Of a stretch of DNA of 64,000 bases, positions 26,124 through 34,537 are shown piece after piece. The notes beneath the pieces are model-generated. The model was not told the origin of the DNA, searched no databases, and worked only from the letters and a program-made list of their open reading frames with translations. The number at the start of each line of letters is the position of its first letter. Within the stretch, counting starts at the first letter, position 1. The stretch covers positions 30,876 through 94,875 of the forward strand of contig CANLVD010000014.1 of the NCBI GenBank assembly GCA_947494445.1, given 5' to 3'. Source of the DNA: an uncultured Paracoccaceae bacterium. Lineage in GTDB: Bacteria > Pseudomonadota > Alphaproteobacteria > Rhodobacterales > Rhodobacteraceae. Position numbers and translations under genes: made by a program.

Positions 26124-27563
26124 ATGAAGAAAGACGTAGAACGATTCGTCGAGAAGTTTGTCGAAGAAATCCGTTCCGAAAATGCAGCTGTATTCCTTGG
26201 CGCGGGTGCGTCCAAAGCTGCAGGACATGTGGACTGGTCGGAGCTTCTTGCGCCGTTGGCGAAAGAGCTTGAACTTGACATCGAAAAAGAGAGTGATCTT
26301 GTCGCTTTGGCGCAATTCTACGAAAACCAGACCCGAGACCGGGCGACGATCAATCAGGCGATATTGGATGCGTTGGGTCGAAATGTCGAACCAACCGAGA
26401 ATCACCGAATACTGGCGTCCCTTGACATCCCGGTTTTCTGGACGACGAACTACGACCGGCTTATTGAGGACTCACTTCGTGAAGCTGGTAAAATCGCAGA
26501 TGTAAAATACACGGTTCCCCAGCTCGCAACCACGCGATCGAAGCGACATGCCATCGTCTATAAAATGCACGGTGATGTTGAACACCCGGCCAACGCAATT
26601 CTAACAAAAGATGACTATGAAAAGTACTTCAAGACTCACGGCGCATATATTACGGCACTTTCTGGGGACCTAGTTTCAAAGACATTTGTCTTCATTGGGT
26701 TCAGCTTCTCTGACCCCAACTTGGACTACATTCTTTCGCGCGTTCGCGTAACGTTTGAGAAGAACCAAAGACGGCACTTTGCATTCTTTAAGAACCGATC
26801 ACGGCAAGCGGACGAAAGTGACGAAGATTTTAGGCTCGCGCTGACACGACAACGCCTAATGATTGAGGACCTGAAGAGGTTCAACATTCACGCAATCTTG
26901 GTGGATGAGTATGAAGAAATCACGGAAGCGCTTCGAGAGGTGGCACGGCGTTTCCGCATGAGAACCATATTCGTTTCTGCTAGTGCATCTGAATTTTCGC
27001 CCTGGGGAGAAGACGCAGTTACGGGCTTTATGCGAAAACTCGGTTCGCTGCTGGTTGAGAACTCACTTCGGATTAGCACGGGCCTCGGTCTGGGCGTAGG
27101 CAATGCGCTTTTCACCGGAGCCCTAGAGGAGGTGTATAGAAATCTAGATCGCCAGGTAGATGACCACCTGCTTGTTCGCCCATTTCCTCAGTTTGTCGAA
27201 GACAAAGATGAACGCGAAAAGCTGTGGAAGACATACCGGGACGATTTCATTCCTTCAGCTGGAATGGCAATTTTCTTGTTTGGAAACAAGATCGTTGAAG
27301 GAAAGGTCGTTGAAGCGAATGGGATGGTTTCCGAGTTCGAAATCGCTGCGCAACACGGCCTCGTCCTGCTACCAGTGGGTGCCACTGGTTCAACCGCTGG
27401 TGCTCTTGCGAAACGCATACTTGGGGATCCCACATCTTATCCGAGTGTTCCCTCAGAACTATTGCCACTCATTGAGAAGCTGAACCATCCAGTGAGTTCT
27501 TTGGACGAACTCCTACAGCCGATCGTGAATCTGGTTCGCACCACCGAAAAGTTCGGAAAGTAA
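26124..27563 (+). CDS. thsA: Thoeris effector ThsA (SIR2-SLOG)
   Basis: A 479-residue effector of type I Thoeris. The N-terminal SIR2-like domain has AVFLGAGASKAAG (about residues 22-34), FWTTNYDRLIEDS with Asn109, and YKMHGDVEH with His149. The 40-residue spacing equals that of the catalytic Asn112/His152 of Bacillus cereus ThsA. The C-terminal SLOG/STALD domain starts near residue 275 (FVSASASEFSPWGEDAV, RISTGLGLGVGNALF) and binds the signal made by ThsB. Activation depletes NAD+ and kills the infected cell. It is flanked by TIR genes on both sides. Confidence 0.93.
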   Translation: MKKDVERFVEKFVEEIRSENAAVFLGAGASKAAGHVDWSELLAPLAKELELDIEKESDLVALAQFYENQTRDRATINQAILDALGRNVEPTENHRILASLDIPVFWTTNYDRLIEDSLREAGKIADVKYTVPQLATTRSKRHAIVYKMHGDVEHPANAILTKDDYEKYFKTHGAYITALSGDLVSKTFVFIGFSFSDPNLDYILSRVRVTFEKNQRRHFAFFKNRSRQADESDEDFRLALTRQRLMIEDLKRFNIHAILVDEYEEITEALREVARRFRMRTIFVSASASEFSPWGEDAVTGFMRKLGSLLVENSLRISTGLGLGVGNALFTGALEEVYRNLDRQVDDHLLVRPFPQFVEDKDEREKLWKTYRDDFIPSAGMAIFLFGNKIVEGKVVEANGMVSEFEIAAQHGLVLLPVGATGSTAGALAKRILGDPTSYPSVPSELLPLIEKLNHPVSSLDELLQPIVNLVRTTEKFGK

Positions 27564-27595
27564 CGATCCTCCCCCCAAAGCTGCGGAGAAATACA

Positions 27596-28105
27596 ATGCC
27601 AATTTCCATGACAGATATCAGGCTCCAAGCGCGAATGGGGGACAGGCGTGTTGCGAAGTCGCTGGCTGAAGCCCAACAGAACAGACTCACTACAGCATTC
27701 CTTTGCCATTCCCACCAAGATCGCGACCTCGTGCAGGGCCTGATCAACCTACTGACAAGGGCGGGTTGGCACGTATATGTGGATTGGATGGACAATTCCA
27801 TGCCGAGTAAACCCAATCGGACAACCGCAGACAAAATCAAAAAGCGCATCATGGAACTCGACTATTTCCTGTTTCTTGCAACCTCGAATTCAGTTTCCTC
27901 GCGATGGTGTCCTTGGGAAATTGGCTATGCCGATCCACATAAGTACCCCGAGAAGCTACTGATAATCCCTACGCGCGAGGGTACGGTCACCCATGGGAGC
28001 GAATACTTGGATCTTTACCGAAGGATTGATGTACGTACGGATGGGAGCTTCGCCGCAGTTGATCCAGGGGCATTATACGGCACCGATTTACGGAATTTGA
28101 GGTAG
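27596..28105 (+). CDS. TIR-domain protein, third sensor of the Thoeris cassette
   Basis: 169 residues with a classic TIR_2 fold: TTAFLCHSHQDRDLVQGLIN, LLTRAGWHVYVDWMDNSMP, then ELDYFLFLATSNSVSSRWCP and the catalytic Glu108 in WEIGYAD. An N-terminal extension of about 30 residues precedes the domain. It belongs to a different TIR subfamily from the two MTH538-type proteins upstream. GGAGA precedes the ATG, and the gene lies 32 bases after thsA, so it is probably an extra ThsB sensor for the same effector. Confidence 0.85.
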   Translation: MPISMTDIRLQARMGDRRVAKSLAEAQQNRLTTAFLCHSHQDRDLVQGLINLLTRAGWHVYVDWMDNSMPSKPNRTTADKIKKRIMELDYFLFLATSNSVSSRWCPWEIGYADPHKYPEKLLIIPTREGTVTHGSEYLDLYRRIDVRTDGSFAAVDPGALYGTDLRNLR

Positions 28106-28118
28106 TCGGGCATGATTG

Positions 28119-30287
28119 TCACGATCTTAACCGCTCTGACAACCTGCCAAGGCAACTAAGATCAACCTTGGAAGAACACGCGTCGAGAACCAACAATTCG
28201 TGATGTAGATAGGGGTGGAACTTTTCCGAAACTAGATTTCCAGCACCGCCGAAGATGTCTCGTGCACCTCCCGCCGAAATCCTTCCAAGAACCGCCCGTA
28301 GATCTGGCGTTTCATCCCCGTTCTCCACCAGCAGAAACCCGTCGTGCTGCTCGACTGAAAACCCCTCGCTTCTCAGTGCGAGCGCGAGGGTTGATGTCTT
28401 CACCGTACCGACCCGCGTCGCAATGATTGATGTATGCTCGCCGATGCTGCGTATGTTATTGGCCCTAAACCCCAGCTGTTCATAGTGAGCACGTGCTTCC
28501 TCGAGCATCATCAAAGAGACTGTGTCCATGTAAGCTGGACTGATATCCCCCTCCAGCACGGCGAACATCCGGTTTATCACCTTGTCATGAATGTCCCCTG
28601 CATCGCCGCCGAAGACGGGAGGCACACCAGCCTTAGCGGGTTTGACGACAATGATCTTTTCACGATCATGGATTTCTTGAACAACCCAACGTCGCCCAGA
28701 GAATATTAATAGCATCCCAGGGGCAAGAACATTGTCGATCGGCAGGGTTCCAAGGTCCCGCCCCTCTGCAACCAAACGGAATTCTTCAGGTGTCTGGAAC
28801 ACCGCATAGAAGCTGTAATGCTCAACCAGCTTTTCGCCCGCGGGTCCCAAAAGTAGCAGCCCGCTGCCGGCCTGTTCGATCAAGCCGGTTTCTGGGTGGC
28901 CGATTGCACGCAACACATCTGCGAAGACTTCGGTCGTGACCTTCCGAAAGGGGCCTTCGCGGCAGAGCACGTTGTAGACCACGCTTGCAGACGCACCGCC
29001 GCGCTGCGCTATGACTGACAGAATCTGATGGACGAGTGTCGAGAGATGAAGCGCCTGGGGTTTTGGCGGTTCGCACCAGCCTTCCAGCAGCAGGTCTATC
29101 ATCGCGATGGACCTGATCAGGCCGAGGCGAAGGCGATCCACGAAACTGCTCTCCGGCGTCAACTTGGCTTCGACAGCGTACTGCCTGAGAATGGCCGCTT
29201 GTCCTTCACGCCGGCCTGAGCGGCCAAGCCGTTGTCGCAACGCCGCGACGCTGAATGGCGCACCGATTTGAGCCACGCAGGTCACGTCACCGATGTCGAT
29301 TCCAAGCTCGAGCGTCGACGTGCAAACGGCGGTCGTCGGTTTCCCAGGGTCCTTCAAGCGCCGCTCAACGAAGTCACGGTGTTCTCGGGAGAGGCTCGCG
29401 TGGTGGGGATAGAATTCCTGTGGCAGGTGCTCTCGTTCGCAAAGCTCCCGCAACCGATCTGCATAGATCTCGACCCGCTGGCGTGCTCCGGCGAAGACCA
29501 GGTTGTCGCTGCCTCGAAGGTGTTTGAAAAGATGGGCTGCTATGGCATCCGTTGCGGATGGGCTGTTTTCATCTTCATCGCCTGAGAGGTAGCCGCGAAG
29601 CTGTAGCCTCAATTCAGCCTCGCCGCCATCTGCTTCGATCAGCTGGACAGAGCTTGCTGCGTCAGGGCGAAGATAGGCCTTGGCGAGGTCCATGTCGCCT
29701 AGCGTAGCTGACAGACCTATCCGACGGATTGGGCGCTTTATCGCGAGCTCGAGCCTCGTGAGCAGTGAACGAAGCTGGACACCGCGTTCACTATCCAGAA
29801 CCGTGTGCAGTTCGTCGATCACGACCGCCCGTGTCGCCCCAAACAGGCGGGCAATTTCCAAACCGCGACGAATGAAAAGCGCCTCAAGGGACTCCGGGGT
29901 TATCAGAAGGACCCCTTTTGGAGATTTCAACGCGCGCGTCTTGATCGATTGCGAGACATCCCCGTGCCAGGGAACAACCGGAAGCTCTGCTTCCTGGCAG
30001 ATGCCCTCCAGCCGCATGGCCTGGTCCGTGATCAAGGCTTTCAGCGGGCCGACGTAGAGCAGGTCGAAGCCGGTGCCGCCCGACGGCTCGTCAAGCACCT
30101 GTGAAATCAACGGCAGGAACGCCGCCTCGGTCTTTCCGCCCGCCGTGGACGCCGCAACGATCAAATCGGCGTTGGTCTCGTAGATCGTCCGGATGGATCG
30201 CGCCTGGATGTCGCGAAGTTCGCGCCATCCTTTCTGGCGTATCCATTTCTGAACAGGCCTCGCCAGTTTGTCGAACGCACTGCTCAT
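28119..30287 (-). CDS. sngC: Lhr-like DExH helicase, SngC of a Shango system
   Basis: A 722-residue superfamily 2 helicase. Motif I is AASTAGGKTEAAF, motif II VVIDELHTVLDS, motif III LSATLGD, and motif VI LRQRLGRSGRR, followed by a winged-helix/Lhr-type segment. It is the last gene of a minus-strand set TerB protein-ATPase-helicase, in the order of the Shango genes sngA-sngB-sngC. The same helicase family is called BrxHI in some BREX loci, but no BREX PglX or PglZ is present. It converges on the third TIR gene with a 13-base gap. Confidence 0.85.
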   Translation of the reverse strand: MSSAFDKLARPVQKWIRQKGWRELRDIQARSIRTIYETNADLIVAASTAGGKTEAAFLPLISQVLDEPSGGTGFDLLYVGPLKALITDQAMRLEGICQEAELPVVPWHGDVSQSIKTRALKSPKGVLLITPESLEALFIRRGLEIARLFGATRAVVIDELHTVLDSERGVQLRSLLTRLELAIKRPIRRIGLSATLGDMDLAKAYLRPDAASSVQLIEADGGEAELRLQLRGYLSGDEDENSPSATDAIAAHLFKHLRGSDNLVFAGARQRVEIYADRLRELCEREHLPQEFYPHHASLSREHRDFVERRLKDPGKPTTAVCTSTLELGIDIGDVTCVAQIGAPFSVAALRQRLGRSGRREGQAAILRQYAVEAKLTPESSFVDRLRLGLIRSIAMIDLLLEGWCEPPKPQALHLSTLVHQILSVIAQRGGASASVVYNVLCREGPFRKVTTEVFADVLRAIGHPETGLIEQAGSGLLLLGPAGEKLVEHYSFYAVFQTPEEFRLVAEGRDLGTLPIDNVLAPGMLLIFSGRRWVVQEIHDREKIIVVKPAKAGVPPVFGGDAGDIHDKVINRMFAVLEGDISPAYMDTVSLMMLEEARAHYEQLGFRANNIRSIGEHTSIIATRVGTVKTSTLALALRSEGFSVEQHDGFLLVENGDETPDLRAVLGRISAGGARDIFGGAGNLVSEKFHPYLHHELLVLDACSSKVDLSCLGRLSERLRS

Positions 30288-30292
30288 CGGCG

Positions 30293-31600
30293 TCAGAGCT
30301 TGAAGCTGATCAGATCATCGTCACCGGGGTCTTGGGCGCCAGTCGACTCGTCTACCTCGGTCATGTCTTCGCCGAGGTCTTCGGAGACTTCGATCTTTTC
30401 GATCAGATCGCTCCACTCGACACCGGGGTTTTGCTCGAGCACGGAAAGCAGGTTCACGAAGGCCGTCACCGTATTGCGCGGGGTGCGGAAGTAAGCTTCA
30501 CCAATCCGGTCCGAACAATGCGCCATGAAGGCCTCGAGCGCGTCGTCTGGCAGAGCACCGGCATCGTCCTGCATGATCCGCCGGACATTGGCCAGAAGAA
30601 CGAAGAGGTCTTCAGGGGTCAGGCTGGCCAGCCGAACAACCGGTCCTGAAAGATCGACCAATCCGTCTCGCGCGAAGGTGTTCTCGGCCAAACGCGATTG
30701 AAGGGCTTCGTAGCTGTAGAGCCCTCGACGGGTGTTCATCAGAAATTCCGGGGTCCCGCCCATAAGAAATCCGAGGCTCTCGGCACTGCCCTGCAGCACA
30801 TCATTCAGGATCCGGAGGATCTGTTCGTAGTTCGCATTGCGGGCCTGCGACGAGGTGAGCTTGTAGAGGTTCACCATCTCGTCGAGTCCGACCAGCAACC
30901 CTTTATATCCGGCCTCGCACACGAATGCCGACATCAGCTTCAGATGGTCGTAAACACTGGCATCGTCGATGATCGTTCGTACGCCAAGCGCCTTGCGCGC
31001 GTCAGTGCGGGTGGCGAACTCGCCGCGCAGCCATCTCAGGGCCGCGGATTTCAGCTCGTCGTCGCCGGTCTCATGGCCTTCCCAATATCGACGGATGACT
31101 TCCGCGAACTCAAACCCCCCGGTGAGTTCTTCGAAGTGGCCAAGGCGTTCACGGATGACAGACCCTGTTGGCAAATCCCGTTCTTCAGCGTCTCGGTGAG
31201 CCTGGCTGACAAAACGCTCCACCACGCTGGCCAATGCCCCGCCATCTGGCTTTGTCCGCGTCGAGAGGTTTCGGGCCATCTCGGCATATAGCCCTCGGGC
31301 TTGTCCGCCGGTCGCGTGAATGCGGCGATCTGGCGCCAGATCCGCGAACATCACGACCAGGCCTTTCTCCAGAGCCACGAGGCGGATCAGGTTCATGAAG
31401 AACGTCTTGCCGGAACCGTATTCCCCGATGATGAACCGGATCGTCGAACCGCCATCGGATATCCGGTCCATGTCCTTGACGAGCTCTTCAATCTCCCGGA
31501 CGCGGCCGACCTGGATATGGCGCAAACCGAGCTTGGGCACGACCCCAGCCCGAAGGGCCTGTACGATTGCATCGCGTTCACGTGGTTTCAACTTAGACAT
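30293..31600 (-). CDS. sngB: BrxD/DUF2791-like ATPase, SngB of a Shango system
   Basis: A 435-residue P-loop ATPase. Walker A is IIGEYGSGKTFFMNLIR and Walker B is LLVGLDEMVNLYKL. The start (LRAGVVPKLGLRHIQVGRVR) and the end (FRTPRNTVTAFVNLL) are typical of the BREX BrxD/DUF2791 family. The tail is very acidic (SEDLGEDMTEVDESTGAQDP). ATG 31600 overlaps the end of the TerB gene by eight bases. ATPase plus Lhr-like helicase pairs suggest DNA translocation or remodelling on invading DNA. Confidence 0.85.
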   Translation of the reverse strand: MSKLKPRERDAIVQALRAGVVPKLGLRHIQVGRVREIEELVKDMDRISDGGSTIRFIIGEYGSGKTFFMNLIRLVALEKGLVVMFADLAPDRRIHATGGQARGLYAEMARNLSTRTKPDGGALASVVERFVSQAHRDAEERDLPTGSVIRERLGHFEELTGGFEFAEVIRRYWEGHETGDDELKSAALRWLRGEFATRTDARKALGVRTIIDDASVYDHLKLMSAFVCEAGYKGLLVGLDEMVNLYKLTSSQARNANYEQILRILNDVLQGSAESLGFLMGGTPEFLMNTRRGLYSYEALQSRLAENTFARDGLVDLSGPVVRLASLTPEDLFVLLANVRRIMQDDAGALPDDALEAFMAHCSDRIGEAYFRTPRNTVTAFVNLLSVLEQNPGVEWSDLIEKIEVSEDLGEDMTEVDESTGAQDPGDDDLISFKL

Positions 31601-34121
31601 TCCTGCCCTCCGCACCCATCTTTTCTTTTAACGCCTCCGCAATCTCCGGAGACACGTCATATCCATCATACTCGTCGAGAAGCGCTTCATCGTAGGTCTC
31701 AAAAGCCCATTCATTCACGACTTCCAGTGCCCCGGACGCCATCAAGCCATTCGAGGCGCAGATCGTCTCGAACTCCGTGTCGGACCAATGCTCCCGAGTA
31801 ACCAGTTCGAGGACAAGGGCGCCATGTTTCGGGTCAAGCCCCGCCAGCTGGCTTTGGCTGGCGGGCCCGGAGGCACCACTTTCTTCCTCTTCGACGTCGA
31901 AAATCTGCCCCAGGACGGACGACACGCGCTCAGTGTCCGAACGGATTGCTGCGATCCGCGACGCGTCGAGTTTCGGTCCGCTGGCCTTTTCAAGCTCGGG
32001 TATCGCTTCGCCCGGGCGACCCGGTTGCGACGCGCGGACAGTGCGTGGACCATCCGCAACTTCGCCAGCATGCAGGTCAGAGTAGGCAAGCGCGGGATCA
32101 AGTCCCAAAGCCTTGTAGATTTTCTCGATGCTTGCGACTTCGTCGGAGTGAATAACGCCATCGGCATGTGCTGCACCGACCAGCGCTGCCCGCATAGCGG
32201 CCTGGTTGTCTTGGCCCACCTCCTTCAATTTGCGCCGCAGAAGCGTCATGTCCGGCGGCACGGCCAGAAACCATTCAAGGTTTGCACGCAGCCTGCGGCG
32301 TTCCTGATCGCTAAGTGCCGCTGTGGCAACTTGCTCTTCCAACGCCCTGCGTTCAGGCTCCGCGATGCGACCATCCGCATGAGCGACGAACGACGCAAGT
32401 GCCAATTCGATTAAGGCGCTTCGATAGCTGTCGGAAACTTCCTCCAGTCTTTCGATGGGTTCGCCCAGAAGAAACAGCACAACAGGCTCCTCCGCCTTGG
32501 GCGACCGGAGCGCAAACCGCGGGTCGGGTGCCAGACCGAAACCGAGCCGCGCGAGCGCGTCGGCCGCTCCTGTCATTTGCCGTTTCCCGATCTTCTCGTT
32601 CGTTTCTCCCTCCAGACGTCCGATCACCTCTTCAAGCGGCACCAATCCCCCCCGATCGACGATATCGCTTGCCCAAGATTTCAAGCGGTCCATTTCCTCT
32701 GATGGGAAGGCATCCCACAGTTCAGAGGGTAGTAAGGCATGCGCTTCCACGCTTCCGCGGCCATCAGGATTCCGGCCCAAGAAGCGACTGAGCTTGTCGA
32801 GATCATTCATCACCTCGTCAGCCAACTCCTGGGCAATCTCAACCGGTTTGCGCAACCCGGAGATATCCGGGACAGGCTTGCCATCCACGGTTGGGTTGGC
32901 GGACCCCTGAAACTCGCTGGAAGCGGCCCGATAGGATGCCGTGAGCGATTTCCGGGGTTTGGTGACTTTGAGCCCATCAGGGAAACGCCGATCAAACCGC
33001 ATACGGAAAAGAGCGACGAACTCGTCACGACACCGCGTCGCGGGAGTTCTCATATTTGTTTCCGGATGGCAGATGAACCAACTCAGCAACCAGTCAGCTG
33101 TCAGGTTCTCTCCTTTGTCGATCCGAGATCCGATTGCATACTTGAGTGAGAACGGCAGTTCCCAGCCCTGTTTCTCGAAAATAGGCTCGATCGCGTCGAG
33201 GTCGGTTTCGGCAAGCATCGCAATGTCGAGGAACTCACCCAAATAGCGCCTGACGGAGTGGTTGTCAGGATAAAGTGACTGCAGCCGCCGAACTTCCTGG
33301 ACGATATCCTTTGCATCTTCGTTCGACTGATCGACGAAGAACCGACGCTCCAGCCCGTAGAAGTACAGGAACATGTAGCCAGGGTTGTAGGAGGCATCGT
33401 TTCGCCCGCTGGCCAACCAGTCGAGGTAAGTCGCCCGACACTGAGGTGAGATATCCGAGTACCCCGGCCAGTAGGGCATACCTTCTCCGGCTTTGTCGGC
33501 TCCAGAGCGCGCGACCGACAGGGATGGATCGATATAGGCTCGGCACTTGTCACGATACCCGTAGGTGTTCAGCAGGGGAGGCGTGCCGACATAGATCATC
33601 CCGCCGATGTTGCGGCCGGCCACGCTAGCTGTTTCGCTAGAAGGGACCCACCCGCCGATCTTTGTTCGGGACGACCAGCTCGATGCAAGTCGCCCAGATT
33701 GTTTTCTTTCAGCGGCTGCCGCAAGAGCTGGCGCCGCAGACTTTCCAGCGCGAACGATCTCAGCGTATTCTTGCTTCGGTGGGGAATAGACTTGCGTCGC
33801 AGCCGATGCCGTCGAAACATTGGCTTCGCGAGTTCGTTCGCGTTCACGCTCGACACGTTTTTCATACGCATTTGGAGGCGCTACCAGCGCTGAATTCGGT
33901 TTTGTTGTTTCCAAACTCTTTGCGCCGCCATTTGTAGCGGCAATTTTTCTAGATCGCCGCCTTTCTTGCCACCAAACCAAAAAGATGGGCGCTCCCAATG
34001 CAAAAAGAACTTGGCTGCCGTCCGACCAAGACTGCAATGCAAGTGTAATAATTACCAAAGCAGCAAAGAAATAAACCGCTAAAAAAAATGTAACGCGAAA
34101 AACCTTCCATACAAAACTCAT
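31593..34121 (-). CDS. sngA: TerB-domain membrane protein, SngA of a Shango system
   Basis: An 842-residue protein. Two N-terminal membrane spans (VFRVTFFLAVYFFAALVIIT and LFALGAPIFLVWW) anchor it. A charged linker is followed by a TerB_N domain near residues 170-350 (IGGMIYVGTPPLLNTYGYRD, GMPYWPGYSDISPQCRATYL, MFLYFYGLERRFF). A TerB-like helical core (ALIELALASFVAHADGRIAE, ALVGAAHADGVIHSDEVASI) and a TerB_C end complete it. The start at 34121 has GGAG upstream. TerB, ATPase and helicase in this order define Shango. Confidence 0.88.
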   Translation of the reverse strand: MSFVWKVFRVTFFLAVYFFAALVIITLALQSWSDGSQVLFALGAPIFLVWWQERRRSRKIAATNGGAKSLETTKPNSALVAPPNAYEKRVERERERTREANVSTASAATQVYSPPKQEYAEIVRAGKSAAPALAAAAERKQSGRLASSWSSRTKIGGWVPSSETASVAGRNIGGMIYVGTPPLLNTYGYRDKCRAYIDPSLSVARSGADKAGEGMPYWPGYSDISPQCRATYLDWLASGRNDASYNPGYMFLYFYGLERRFFVDQSNEDAKDIVQEVRRLQSLYPDNHSVRRYLGEFLDIAMLAETDLDAIEPIFEKQGWELPFSLKYAIGSRIDKGENLTADWLLSWFICHPETNMRTPATRCRDEFVALFRMRFDRRFPDGLKVTKPRKSLTASYRAASSEFQGSANPTVDGKPVPDISGLRKPVEIAQELADEVMNDLDKLSRFLGRNPDGRGSVEAHALLPSELWDAFPSEEMDRLKSWASDIVDRGGLVPLEEVIGRLEGETNEKIGKRQMTGAADALARLGFGLAPDPRFALRSPKAEEPVVLFLLGEPIERLEEVSDSYRSALIELALASFVAHADGRIAEPERRALEEQVATAALSDQERRRLRANLEWFLAVPPDMTLLRRKLKEVGQDNQAAMRAALVGAAHADGVIHSDEVASIEKIYKALGLDPALAYSDLHAGEVADGPRTVRASQPGRPGEAIPELEKASGPKLDASRIAAIRSDTERVSSVLGQIFDVEEEESGASGPASQSQLAGLDPKHGALVLELVTREHWSDTEFETICASNGLMASGALEVVNEWAFETYDEALLDEYDGYDVSPEIAEALKEKMGAEGRNV

Positions 34122-34234
34122 CAATAAAATCTCCAAACTGGCCAGTTCGATCTCAAGAGAACGGCGCCCACATCTCAACCTCTAGGCGATTTTTCTCTTC
34201 TAGAACAATCGAATCCCCAGTGGGGGTGCACATT
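34122..34234. other. Gap between the SbcCD and Shango genes
   Basis: 113 bases on the path of minus-strand transcription. A short GC stem (CCCC-AGT-GGGG) lies at its upstream side, but no T run follows it, so read-through from the sbcDC genes is possible. This gap alone decides whether the six genes are one operon. Confidence 0.4.
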
Positions 34235-34537
34235 TCAGCAGTTTTCGAAGAGGTCAGGTGTGTTCGTGTCACGCACTCGGCTCAAACCTTCGCCAACATG
34301 CAAACATGGGTGCTTTATCCTATACAATCCCTTCGCGCCCTCAAAATGAGCGCTGCCACCATTGGGCATACGGACCGTGACCACGTCTGCACCGCATATG
34401 GGGCACTGATGCCGGAAACTGCGCTGGCGCTTTGCCTTCGAAGAAGACTGTAAGACCCAGCTTTCTCGAACGTCGGTAGTGCCACCATTTGGCAAGCGCC
34501 GCGAATGAGCTCGCCGTCGAAACCAACGAGGAACCAT
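34235..34537 (-). CDS. Small zinc-ribbon-like protein coupled to sbcC
   Basis: A 100-residue protein whose ATG overlaps the sbcC stop (TGATG). It carries CPICGADVVTVRMPNGGSAH, with a later single cysteine in KHPCLHVGEGLSRVRD, and ends DTNTPDLFENC. The CxxC pair plus later Cys/His residues suggests a metal-binding knuckle. The arginine-rich N-terminus (WFRRRAHSRR) could contact nucleic acid. No family was recognised. Coupling to sbcC and the position before the TerB gene make it a candidate partner of this system. Confidence 0.6.
   Translation of the reverse strand: MVPRWFRRRAHSRRLPNGGTTDVRESWVLQSSSKAKRQRSFRHQCPICGADVVTVRMPNGGSAHFEGAKGLYRIKHPCLHVGEGLSRVRDTNTPDLFENC

Noticed and set aside
28119..31600. 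BREX system, suggested by BrxD-like ATPase and BrxHI-like helicase
   Set aside because: No PglX methylase, PglZ phosphatase or BrxC ATPase is present; the TerB protein in front makes Shango the better match.
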